Positions 8,403-16,007 of a stretch of 64,000 nt of DNA are shown piece after piece (position 1 is the stretch's first letter; each line of letters opens with the position of its first letter). Below the pieces are notes generated by a model, which did no database searches, was not told where the DNA came from, and saw nothing but the letters and a program-made list of their open reading frames with translations. Source of the stretch: Verrucomicrobiales bacterium. GTDB lineage: Bacteria > Verrucomicrobiota > Verrucomicrobiia > Limisphaerales > J093. Where the stretch lies: NCBI GenBank assembly GCA_015075445.1, contig JABTUJ010000033.1, positions 1 through 64,000 on the forward strand, written 5' to 3'. Both the position numbers and the translations under genes were made by a program.

Positions 8403-9365
8403 TCAGCCCAGGCGCAGCTTGGCCCCGCTTTCGGCTGAGCCGGCAGCCGCAGCAGACACGCTTCCCCGCTCCACGAAGGGCACCACCGGCTGCTCGGCCA
8501 GCGCCATCTCCTCGCGCTGGACCTGTTTGCCCCGCACGTAATCCGCCGCCCGCTGCGCCGCGGCCGCCGCCCGGAGCAGGAGCCGTTGATCCTCCCGCAG
8601 CGCGCGGGACCAGCCCGCGATGTAGCTGGCTTGCTGGGCCTCGCGAGCCGGGTTCTGCAACCCGGCAAACCCGCACAGGAACGCTGCCCCGAACTCGGCC
8701 ACCAACTCCTCCAGGCTGTACTTCTCGGGCTGATCCCGCTGGGCGTCCTGGAACCGGTTCAGCCGGTGAGGAGCGCCGGTGGCATGGGTCAGCTCATGAT
8801 AGAGGGTGGCGAAATACGCGTCCGCGTTGGCGAACTGGCTCAGGTGCGGCAGCACGATCCGGTCAGTGGCCGGGTAATAGGCCGGCTCGGCGTTGAGCGC
8901 GTGGGTGATCTCGGGCTTGTCGGGCATGACCACAAAGACCCCTTCGGCGGTCTGAAGCCGTTGCTCGCGGCTGAGAGGGATGTCATCGGCGGGGCGCGGC
9001 ACCCCCTCGACCTGGTCGAGGTTGAACACCGCGCTGGTGAAGGGAACACACGGGGCCAGGGCGTCCTTGCCGGTCTTCTGCTTGAGCCGTTCGAGCTCCT
9101 CCTGGGTGCGCCATTTCCAGTACACCACGGGGGTGGCACGTTCTCCTTTCCGCACGTGGCCCCCGAGCCGCTGGGCTTCGCGGTAGGTGGTCCAGTAGCG
9201 GGAGGTGTAGTCCGAGGAACCCAGGACCAGCAGGTTGATCCCGCGGTACTCGCGACCGCTGCCGAGGCTCTTGGGCAAGCCGGTGGTCCAGGATTTGTGC
9301 CAGGGAACGACCCCGGCCTCCAACTGGGCCAGGATCCGTTGGGTGACCGATTCGTAGATGTTCAT
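8403..9365 (-). CDS. ardC: ArdC-like antirestriction protein, first copy
   Basis: Plasmid-encoded antirestriction protein that would protect incoming single-stranded DNA during conjugation. The N-terminal half matches the ssDNA-binding ArdC domain (IYESVTQRILAQLEAGVVPWHKSW pattern, residues 3-26). The C-terminal half is a zincin-like metalloprotease with HELTHATG (HExxH-type site). I chose the ATG at 9365 because homology starts directly after it; the frame is open to 9533. The product has 320 residues. It is on the same strand as parB and downstream of it, so it may be the last gene of the rep-par transcript. A related protein is encoded at 53750-54997. Confidence 0.85.
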   Translation of the reverse strand: MNIYESVTQRILAQLEAGVVPWHKSWTTGLPKSLGSGREYRGINLLVLGSSDYTSRYWTTYREAQRLGGHVRKGERATPVVYWKWRTQEELERLKQKTGKDALAPCVPFTSAVFNLDQVEGVPRPADDIPLSREQRLQTAEGVFVVMPDKPEITHALNAEPAYYPATDRIVLPHLSQFANADAYFATLYHELTHATGAPHRLNRFQDAQRDQPEKYSLEELVAEFGAAFLCGFAGLQNPAREAQQASYIAGWSRALREDQRLLLRAAAAAQRAADYVRGKQVQREEMALAEQPVVPFVERGSVSAAAAGSAESGAKLRLG

Positions 9366-9526
9366 GAGGCAAGTGGGGCTGACGGTGATCAGGCGGAGCG
9401 CGGTGCTCAGGTTCTGAGTCTCGGCGCCAGCGGCAGGATGATCGCCATGTCCCGCGGCGGGACACGGCACGCGTGACGTCGGTGAGGGCATAGTCGAGGG
9501 CTGCCTTGGGGGTTCGGTCCCGGGAA

Positions 9527-10333
9527 CTACCACTGGCTCGCGACAACTTCCCGGAGCACCTCCCGCACCCGCTCAGGCGTCGCCTCACCCGTCAGGAACC
9601 GCACGGTCACGGTCGCCTGCCCCCACTTGATGGTCCTGGTGTCGCGGTGCGCCTTGGACGATGGGCCGTCGCGTTTGGCCTCCCGCGCGCTGCGACGGGT
9701 CAATTGACCCGCCTTGGCCTGCTGCCAGAGCGCCCGCTGCGCTTCGGGTCCCGGAGCCTTGGTGATCTCCAGCAGCACGGCCTTGCTGGCGTGTTCGGAC
9801 GTCCGAACATCCGCCAGCACCTCCGGGTCCAGGTCCAGCAAGCGGAGGCTTTCGTTGATCGCGCTCAGGGATTGCCCGACCCGTTGCGCCAGCTCCCGCT
9901 GGGTCAGAGCGAACTCGCTCACCAACCTCCGGTACGCCTGGGCCACCTCGAGGGGATGGAGGTCTTTGCGATGCAGGTTCTCGATGAGCTGCAGCACTAG
10001 GCGCGAGTGTTCGGCCGCGGTGCGCACGAGGCAGGGGATGGCCTCCAGCCCAAGCTCCCGGCACGCGGCAAACCGCCGTTCACCGGCCAGGATCCGGAAC
10101 CGGTCACCGGGAAGCGCCTCGACGATGATCGGCTGGAGCAGGCCGTGTTCGCGGATGGACAGGGCCAGGTCGTGGAGGTCGCCCAGGTCCTGCCGTGGCT
10201 GGGTGGGGTCCCGCTCAATCGCGCCCAGGGGGATCCAAGCCAACTGGGGCTGCTCGCGCCGGAGGGGATCGAGGGTCGAACCGTTCGTGCCGGCGGCCTG
10301 GCGGGCCAGGCGTTCTCTCACATTGGAGTCCAT
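9527..10333 (-). CDS. parB: ParB-family partition protein
   Basis: Centromere-binding CTPase-type partition protein that loads on parS sites and works with ParA to segregate the replicon. The 268-residue product has the ParB N-terminal domain (IPLGAIERDPTQPRQ, then GERRFAACREL, the ParB motif involved in CTP binding) and a helix-turn-helix (TQRELAQRVGQSLSAINESL). The ATG at 10333 has an excellent GGAGGTG Shine-Dalgarno 8 bases upstream, which rules out the longer open frame. The start overlaps the parA end by 16 bases. One copy of the 18-bp palindrome (9792-9809) lies inside the gene and encodes DVRTSEH, as is common for parS sites near parB. Confidence 0.92.
   Translation of the reverse strand: MDSNVRERLARQAAGTNGSTLDPLRREQPQLAWIPLGAIERDPTQPRQDLGDLHDLALSIREHGLLQPIIVEALPGDRFRILAGERRFAACRELGLEAIPCLVRTAAEHSRLVLQLIENLHRKDLHPLEVAQAYRRLVSEFALTQRELAQRVGQSLSAINESLRLLDLDPEVLADVRTSEHASKAVLLEITKAPGPEAQRALWQQAKAGQLTRRSAREAKRDGPSSKAHRDTRTIKWGQATVTVRFLTGEATPERVREVLREVVASQW
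9792..9809. repeat. Palindrome 10 (candidate parS site) inside parB
   Basis: Perfect copy TGTTCGGACGTCCGAACA within the parB coding sequence. Confidence 0.85.
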
Positions 10334-11088
10334 AGCGTTTTCACCTCCTGGGTTAGTTGTTGATAATCCTTCGCCGCGCGGCTGTGCCGGGCGTAGGCCA
10401 CGATGTCCCGCGGCTGATCGTCGGTCTGGGCGCGGTTGAGGACCTCGCACCGGGCGATCCGGGTCGCGAGGAGCCGGCCGCGCAAGGGTTCGAGGGCCCG
10501 CTCGACCAGGTCGTTGGTCACGGTGGCCTGGGCCATGACCATGGTGAGCAGGACGCGGTAATCCCAGGCGTCGGGCCGGCGTTTGACGGCGTGCAGGGTC
10601 TCGAGCAGATCGCCCAGGCCCCGGAGGGCATAGCCGGAGGGCTGGGCGGGGATGAGGAACTGGTCGGCGGCGACCATGGCGTTGACCGGCAGGACGCCCA
10701 GGGTCGGCTGGCAATCAATCAGGACGTAGTCAAAGCCCGTGAGCTCGGCCAGGCAGCGCTGCAGCCGCTGCTCGCGGAAGAGGCGGGCGTGGAGCAGGGA
10801 GTCGGCGCGGGACAGGCTCAAGGCCGCCGGGGCCAGGCGCAGGCCCGGAACGGTCGTCCCGGTCAGGATGCCGGTGAGATCGTCGGAGGAGGACAGGAGC
10901 AGGTCGCCGATGGTGCGGCCGTCGAACGAATCGGGGTCGAGTCCCAGGCCGAGGGTGGCATGGGCCTGGGGATCGAGGTCAATCAGGAGGGTGGCATGAC
11001 CGGCCCGGGCCAGGCCGGCGGCCAGGTTGACGGCAGTGGTCGTCTTGCCCACCCCGCCCTTCTGGTTGATGATCGCGATCGTTCTCAT
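10318..11088 (-). CDS. parA: ParA/Soj-family partition ATPase
   Basis: ATPase that moves ParB-parS complexes over the nucleoid. The 256-residue product begins MRTIAIINQKGGVGKTTTAV, the deviant Walker A motif, followed by LLIDLDPQAHATLGLG (Walker A' with D) and YVLIDCQPTLG (Walker B). There is no N-terminal HTH, so it is the short, chromosomal-like (type Ib/Soj) form. Its ATG overlaps the stop of the Rep-like gene by 4 bases (ATGA) and its end overlaps parB by 16 bases, indicating a translationally coupled rep-parA-parB operon. Confidence 0.95.
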   Translation of the reverse strand: MRTIAIINQKGGVGKTTTAVNLAAGLARAGHATLLIDLDPQAHATLGLGLDPDSFDGRTIGDLLLSSSDDLTGILTGTTVPGLRLAPAALSLSRADSLLHARLFREQRLQRCLAELTGFDYVLIDCQPTLGVLPVNAMVAADQFLIPAQPSGYALRGLGDLLETLHAVKRRPDAWDYRVLLTMVMAQATVTNDLVERALEPLRGRLLATRIARCEVLNRAQTDDQPRDIVAYARHSRAAKDYQQLTQEVKTLWTPM

Positions 11089-12998
11089 CGTGGCACCTCG
11101 CCGGTTGATCCATCCGTTGCCGGCCTGGTTTTGGTTTCAAATCGGTCCGGGTTGCGCTCCCGATCCCACTGCCAGAAGTCCAGGACCGGGCATTGGGGGT
11201 GGTTGTGGAAAAACTGGGCCAAGGCAGCGAGCCGGGCCGGTTCGCCCTCGAACCGGGCCAGGGTCTCGGCACTGGCCACGAACACCCTCCCGCTCATCGC
11301 GCGACGGACCCGTTCGCGGCCTTGCCGGAAGGCGTCGTAGAGGGCCGGGTGGCGCTCCTGGAGGTCTGCTTCCGCGGCCCTGAGGTAGGCCTGCCACCGG
11401 GGCGAGAACGTCGCCTCATGGGCCGCCCGCGCCCTCTCAAGGGCATCCTTGGTTCGGGTCGCGTCCTCGCCTTGGAGCATTCGGAGGAAACCATCGCCGT
11501 GGAGGACCAGGGCGAAGGAGAGGTTGGGTTTGGCGTGCGGATCAGCGGCGTGCTTCTCGCGCATGAAGCGGCCAAAGCGGCGACCCCATGCCGCCACCGG
11601 CCTTGACTCAAGACCCTGCAGTCGTGCGAGGAACCGGGTGGCCTCCTCGATGTCTTTCGGGAAGGCCTTGGTTCCAGCGGGTCCCTCGAGCCGGTGATAG
11701 GCCGCGTAGTAGTGGCTGGCGAAGGTGCGGGCCTGGCTCAGGTCGGGCTCGATGTTCTCGCCGCCCTCCGGCTTGGGCCAATCCTCCTCGATGGCCCGGC
11801 GCAGGAGACCCAGCCGGTTGCGGCTGGAACGTCGCAGGGGCAGCCAGTCGATCTGGCGCTGGATGACTTCAGGGGAGTGTCCCTGGGCCAGGCGGTCGGC
11901 GGTGGGGGTGTCGAACCCGACTTGAACCAACAACGCGATTGCAGCAGCAGCAACCGGCGCGTCCGGGATGACCTCCGCGGCTGCTGCTGTTGTCTTAGAT
12001 GTTTTAAGTTCCTTTTTAATACTTATATCGTTCTCTTTTTCGGATAGCTCTTCGTTCTCTTTTTCGGAGAGCTTCCGTTCTCTTTTTCGGAGAGCTCCCC
12101 CGTTCTCTTTTTCGGATAGCTCTCCGTTCGCTTTCGCGGAGCGCTGGGCCGGGCGAAGCGCCCGGGGGTGCTGGTCTGGCCCGGCGGCCGCCGCCTGGAG
12201 CAGGCCAGGGTCGCGGCTCCAACGGATGGCATAGGTGGTCGTTCGGTTCTTCTGGCCGGCCACGGGGGTGAAGCGCCCTTCGTTGACCGCCACGATGTAG
12301 CCGCGCTCCCGGGCCTGGGTGACCGCGGCGTGCACATTGGAGCGGGTCATCCGGGTCAGCCGGCACAACTCGGTGATCGAGCGTTTGACCGGCCGCTTCC
12401 GTTCCCCGCCCGGTCCCCATTGGATGCTGTAGAAGAGCAGCGCCCCAACCACCCGGATGACCGCGAGCGGTTCCCGAGGCAGGACATAGTCGAAGAAGGC
12501 GTTGGGGATGTTCTTGCGAGCCGCCTTGGGGCGGCGGACCACCCGCCCCCCTTCGGTCACCGGCAAGAGGGCGGCCTCGGGGTAGTAGAACCCACGGAAG
12601 TCATCGGGCGAATCGGTGTAGGCCCCCGTCTTATCCCAACACAGCTCATACACCCCGCTCCGACCACTCTGACCGGTCTCGGCGGGGCGGGGACCCTCCA
12701 CCTGACGTAGGCAATGCGCGTCGAGGCATTCGGCAATGGCCGCGGGGACGACGTCGTGGGAAACCCCGGCGGCTTGTTCCAGTTCCCGGTAGCTGAGCCG
12801 GAGCCGTTCGCGGGTGGGATTGCCGCGAGCGTCCACCCAACCGAGGACCTTGCGCAGGGCGTAGCCGACGAGGCGGACACAGCACCGCTTGCAGTGGGGC
12901 AGCACGACGGTGAAGAACTGAATGGGCGTAAAGGTGACGTTGGCCCGGAAATCGGGAAAACCGGGGAACGGCGTATGCTCAGTCACCTGGCGGTCCAC
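11085..12998 (-). CDS. Putative plasmid replication initiator (Rep-like, winged-helix regions)
   Basis: The 637-residue protein matches no family I can name with certainty. It has two regions with helix-turn-helix character (YRELEQAAGVSHDVVPAAI near residue 70 and SITELCRLTRMTRSNVHAAV near 205-225), separated by a basic linker, as in tandem winged-helix Rep proteins. A charged low-complexity stretch (SEKEN/RKRERK repeats, residues ~285-325) is encoded by iteron-like DNA repeats. The start is GTG at 12998, with GGAGGG 7 bases upstream lying inside the end of the RHH gene. It is coupled to parA by an ATGA overlap. The rep-parA-parB order supports a replication role; the assignment is inference. 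Confidence 0.55.
   Translation of the reverse strand: MDRQVTEHTPFPGFPDFRANVTFTPIQFFTVVLPHCKRCCVRLVGYALRKVLGWVDARGNPTRERLRLSYRELEQAAGVSHDVVPAAIAECLDAHCLRQVEGPRPAETGQSGRSGVYELCWDKTGAYTDSPDDFRGFYYPEAALLPVTEGGRVVRRPKAARKNIPNAFFDYVLPREPLAVIRVVGALLFYSIQWGPGGERKRPVKRSITELCRLTRMTRSNVHAAVTQARERGYIVAVNEGRFTPVAGQKNRTTTYAIRWSRDPGLLQAAAAGPDQHPRALRPAQRSAKANGELSEKENGGALRKRERKLSEKENEELSEKENDISIKKELKTSKTTAAAAEVIPDAPVAAAAIALLVQVGFDTPTADRLAQGHSPEVIQRQIDWLPLRRSSRNRLGLLRRAIEEDWPKPEGGENIEPDLSQARTFASHYYAAYHRLEGPAGTKAFPKDIEEATRFLARLQGLESRPVAAWGRRFGRFMREKHAADPHAKPNLSFALVLHGDGFLRMLQGEDATRTKDALERARAAHEATFSPRWQAYLRAAEADLQERHPALYDAFRQGRERVRRAMSGRVFVASAETLARFEGEPARLAALAQFFHNHPQCPVLDFWQWDRERNPDRFETKTRPATDGSTGEVPR
11991..12144. 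other. Candidate replication origin: AT-rich block plus five iteron-like repeats inside rep
   Basis: A strikingly AT-rich block (11991-12028), in an otherwise GC-rich gene, is followed by direct repeats of CGTTCTCTTTTTCGGAKAGC. They start at 12029, 12053, 12076 and 12101, with a degenerate fifth at 12125. Spacings are 24, 23, 25 and 24 bases. The DNA repeat is kept while the reading frame changes: units 1, 2 and 4 encode SEKEN but unit 3 encodes RKRER. Conservation is therefore at the DNA level. Intragenic origins of this kind are known from other plasmid rep genes. Confidence 0.6.
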
Positions 12999-13001
12999 GG
13001 G

Positions 13002-13214
13002 TCAGCCCTCCTCGGACGGGGCCGCCTCGTCGCTCGCAAGGCAGGCCGAAGGCAGCTCACGGCCGTGGCGGGTCGCGTGTTCGCGGATGATCTGGTTGAT
13101 GCAGAAGCTCCGGTCGCGCTCCTGGGCACGGGCCAACTCGTGAAGGTACTCCAAGACGGGCACCTCGAAGGTGACACCGGCGGAGCGGGTGCAGCGCCTG
13201 GGGCGGGTGTTCAT
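13002..13214 (-). CDS. Small ribbon-helix-helix-like regulator
   Basis: A 70-residue protein whose centre (FEVPVLEYLHELARAQERDRSFCINQIIREHA) fits the strand-helix-helix pattern of CopG/Arc-type DNA-binding proteins. The ATG has a strong AAGGAGG site. The stop lies 4 bases before the GTG of the Rep-like gene, and the rep Shine-Dalgarno sits within this gene. It is probably a copy-number or operon repressor, by analogy with CopG-type proteins. Confidence 0.6.
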   Translation of the reverse strand: MNTRPRRCTRSAGVTFEVPVLEYLHELARAQERDRSFCINQIIREHATRHGRELPSACLASDEAAPSEEG

Positions 13215-13484
13215 GCTTTCCTCCTTATGGGGTGGCGTAACACGTCAGGCCCGGTCACCGCAAGAGGGCTTCGGCAACCGGCCCAACCGACGATCCAACT
13301 CGATGGTGTAGGCATCGCGGGGTACATCCGTCGGAACGGGCGGGTTGGTTGCGGGGGAGGTTTGAAGAAAGGGAGGGCGGACGCCCATGGAGACGAACAG
13401 GCGGCGAGCGAAGGCGGTGGGAGGAAAGGGAGCGCGAGTCCCGCGATGAAGGGCCGGCTGGGGACTCCCTGACGGTCGGAAGGG

Positions 13485-15911
13485 TCAGCGCCCCAGGGCC
13501 AGGACCAGTTCGGGGTGCGAGCGTTGGTCGGTGGCGAGGGTCTTGGGCCGGCTGCGGTTCATGTGACGTTCCAGGTCGGGAAGCTCCTCGTTCGCGAAGA
13601 GGCGGGTCTCTTCGCGCGCCCGGGAGAGTTGGACGTAGGAGGTATGGCGGTCCTGCATGCCGCCGCCCAGCAGGACGAACGCGCGCTCGGCGGTCATGCC
13701 CTGGGCCTTGTGGGTGGTCAGGCAATAGGCCAGCCGACAGTGCGGATACACCGCGGGATCCACCTGAACGGTCAGGCCGCGATCCAGGGTCACGGTCACC
13801 GACTCGCCGCGGGCGGACACCACGGCGCCGAGATCGCCGTTGAAGACCCCGAGCCCCGCGTCGTTCCGCGTGAACACGACGCGGTCGCCGACGAACACCT
13901 GTTCGGTGAGGAAGTGGACCGGCGACCCCGTCAGTTCACCCCTCTCAAGCCGTTTGGCCTGGGCCAGCGCGTTGAGGGCGGTGACATCCGCGTTGGTGTT
14001 GGCCAGCATCAGGGTCGTCGCGGGCGCCGAAGTCCCATCCTGACCCCACGCCGCGGCGATGCCGGCAATGGCGGCCAACGGTTCGTCGTGTTGATCGAAC
14101 AATCCGCGGCCGTCGAACGCGCTCAACGCCTGGCCGGCCTCACCCTGGGCGATGTCCTTCACCGCCTGCCGCGCCCAGATCTCTCGTTGGCGCCGGATGT
14201 CGGTGAGCTCGGCCGCCCCGTAGAGCATGAGCAGGGCCGCGAAGGGACCGCCGGCATCAATGGGCTGCAGTTGTCCGGGATCCCCGCACAGGACCAGCGT
14301 GGCGCCCGTGCGCTCACACGCCGCCACCAGGGCTTCGAGCTGGCGGGTTCCCACCATCGAGGCCTCGTCCACGACCAGCACCGAGTGCGGGTCCAGACGG
14401 AGACGGCCCATGTGGAGCTCTTTCAAGGTTCGGTGCAGTGTCTGGGAGGGGATGGAGGTGGCCTCGCCGAGCCCGGAGGCGGCTTTCCCGGCCAGGGCCA
14501 TGCCAGAGCAGGTCCGCCCCTGCGATCGCCACACCTCGGCGGCCACGGAGAACAGGGTGGACTTGCCCGTGCCGGCCAGACCGGACACGAGCCGGATCCC
14601 GCCCTGCGCCTCGCAGACATGGGCGATGGCCGCTCGCTGCTCGGCCGAGAGCCCGGGGCGGGCGTCGAGGGCGGCCTGGATCTGCGCCGCCGCACCGGGG
14701 ACCGGGCGTTCAGCCAGGTGCATCGCCGCGGCACCGGCCAGCAAGGCCTGCTCCGTGGCCAACATCTCCTGGGTGGTCCAGTGAAGTTCGCCGTCCTGGA
14801 TCGCGAGTCGAACCAGCTCCGGGGAGGCCAGCAGCGCCCGGGTGATCGCCAGGGCCTGGCGGGCGCCCAGTCCGCGCGTCTGGCATTGCTCGGCCACCGC
14901 CTGCGTCAACTGGCGCTCGGCAAAGTGGCTTTCCCGGTCGGTCAGGTTCTGGAGGGCCAGGTTGGCCACCTGTTGGACATCCCGGTCCGTGTCCCGGGGC
15001 GGGTAGGGCGCGTGGATCAACCAGCCCAGCTCCCGGGCCGTCCAATGGAACTGCCGGCCCACCGCCTGCCACTGGGCAAAGAGCGCCTCGCGCGAGACGG
15101 CTTGCTTGGTCTCCCGGGTGTCCAGGGCAGCGGCCTCCGCGGCCTTGCCGCCGGAGAGACCGCGCTGAGCCAGAGCCGCCTCGATCTGGGCGCGGCGTTT
15201 GGAGAACTCGAGGATCATGTCCGGGTCCACGCCCATCAGCTCGAAGGAATGTCCGTGCGGCCGGGCGCGCAGGCCCAGGCGGGCCTCGAGCTGCGCCGCA
15301 AGCTCGGCGCGGAAGATCGTACCGGCAGCCATCTGGTGGCGGTAGAGTTCCCATGGCTCGACCGTGCCGGTTGAACCGTCGGGGCGGAGGGCCACGTTGT
15401 GGAGGATCGTGTGAATGTGCAGTTGCGGGTCCTGCGCTCGGCTGGTCGAGTGTTCGAACCCGGTGAAGATGAGCCGGGCCGGCTCGCGCACCACCCCGTC
15501 CTCACCCCGGCGGGTTACCACCCCGACGGTCTCGAGATAGCGCACCCCTTCCTGCACGGCGCTCCGGACCGATGCCTCGATGACTGTTCGGACGTCCGAA
15601 CAAGCCTGGCTCCAGGCGACGGACACCGACTTGGGCACCGACCAGGTCAGGTCCCAGCCGGCCCGACGCCGCTCCGAGCCGGCATTGCGGACCAGGGCTT
15701 GGGTGCCATCGGGTGAGCGGCCGTGGAGCAGGTTGCGGAACTCGTCCTTCCGGATGGTGCCCCGGAGCCCAAGTGCGTCGCTCCCCCGGCCCAGCCAGAA
15801 CCCGGGAGGTTCACCGGCCGCGGCGCCGTCCAGGTAGTAGTCTTCCCGGGCCAGGTTCAGGTAATACTCCCCCTGTCCCGCCGCCCGGATGGGCTTGGAA
15901 ATCGAGAGCAT
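13485..15911 (-). CDS. MobF-type conjugative relaxase-helicase, second copy
   Basis: Complete 808-residue relaxase. From the ATG at 15911 (GGGAGG about 11 bases upstream) it reads MLSISKPIRAAGQGEYYLNL and REDYYLDG, supplying the paired catalytic tyrosines. The histidine metal site is HSTSRAQDPQLHIHT. The helicase half has Walker A GLAGTGKST, Walker B VLVVDEASM and the C-terminal THKAQGMT motif. The upstream frame open to 15968 is not needed. It follows the coupling-protein gene on the same strand after 96 bases. The 270 bases downstream, before the RHH gene, hold no gene I can support and could include oriT. One copy of the palindrome lies inside (15585-15602). Confidence 0.93.
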   Translation of the reverse strand: MLSISKPIRAAGQGEYYLNLAREDYYLDGAAAGEPPGFWLGRGSDALGLRGTIRKDEFRNLLHGRSPDGTQALVRNAGSERRRAGWDLTWSVPKSVSVAWSQACSDVRTVIEASVRSAVQEGVRYLETVGVVTRRGEDGVVREPARLIFTGFEHSTSRAQDPQLHIHTILHNVALRPDGSTGTVEPWELYRHQMAAGTIFRAELAAQLEARLGLRARPHGHSFELMGVDPDMILEFSKRRAQIEAALAQRGLSGGKAAEAAALDTRETKQAVSREALFAQWQAVGRQFHWTARELGWLIHAPYPPRDTDRDVQQVANLALQNLTDRESHFAERQLTQAVAEQCQTRGLGARQALAITRALLASPELVRLAIQDGELHWTTQEMLATEQALLAGAAAMHLAERPVPGAAAQIQAALDARPGLSAEQRAAIAHVCEAQGGIRLVSGLAGTGKSTLFSVAAEVWRSQGRTCSGMALAGKAASGLGEATSIPSQTLHRTLKELHMGRLRLDPHSVLVVDEASMVGTRQLEALVAACERTGATLVLCGDPGQLQPIDAGGPFAALLMLYGAAELTDIRRQREIWARQAVKDIAQGEAGQALSAFDGRGLFDQHDEPLAAIAGIAAAWGQDGTSAPATTLMLANTNADVTALNALAQAKRLERGELTGSPVHFLTEQVFVGDRVVFTRNDAGLGVFNGDLGAVVSARGESVTVTLDRGLTVQVDPAVYPHCRLAYCLTTHKAQGMTAERAFVLLGGGMQDRHTSYVQLSRAREETRLFANEELPDLERHMNRSRPKTLATDQRSHPELVLALGR
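15585..15602. repeat. Palindrome 11 (candidate parS site) inside relaxase gene
   Basis: Perfect copy TGTTCGGACGTCCGAACA, encoding CSDVRT on the relaxase strand. It is about 5.8 kb from the parB copy. Confidence 0.8.
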
Positions 15912-16007
15912 GATCGTTTGGCCCTCCCAACCGCAGTTTAATGCGTGGGGTGTGGAACGGATTACCAACCCATCGAACGGGTCCCGTCCCCCGGCCCGGG
16001 CGATGGT

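Larger units (their letters stand above)
6330..8440. repeat. Array of duplicated intergenic units carrying 18-bp palindromes
   Basis: The stretch between the relaxase-linked gene and ardC is built from repeated pieces: the 3' end of the 5996-6412 gene, one or two 18-bp palindromes about 50 bp apart, and the 3' end of ardC. Copies are visible around 6340-6600, 7406-7597, 7599-7795, 8025-8042, 8156-8260 and 8262-8440. The vapBC pair at 6616-7280 is wedged between the first two. Joins of ardC tail to orf tail at about 7598 and 8262 indicate tandem duplication of the original intergenic unit. Confidence 0.75.

Noticed and set aside
13515..15374. Long open frame antisense to the second relaxase
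   Set aside because: Pure GC-rich shadow; composition is low-complexity and the opposite strand has all relaxase motifs.
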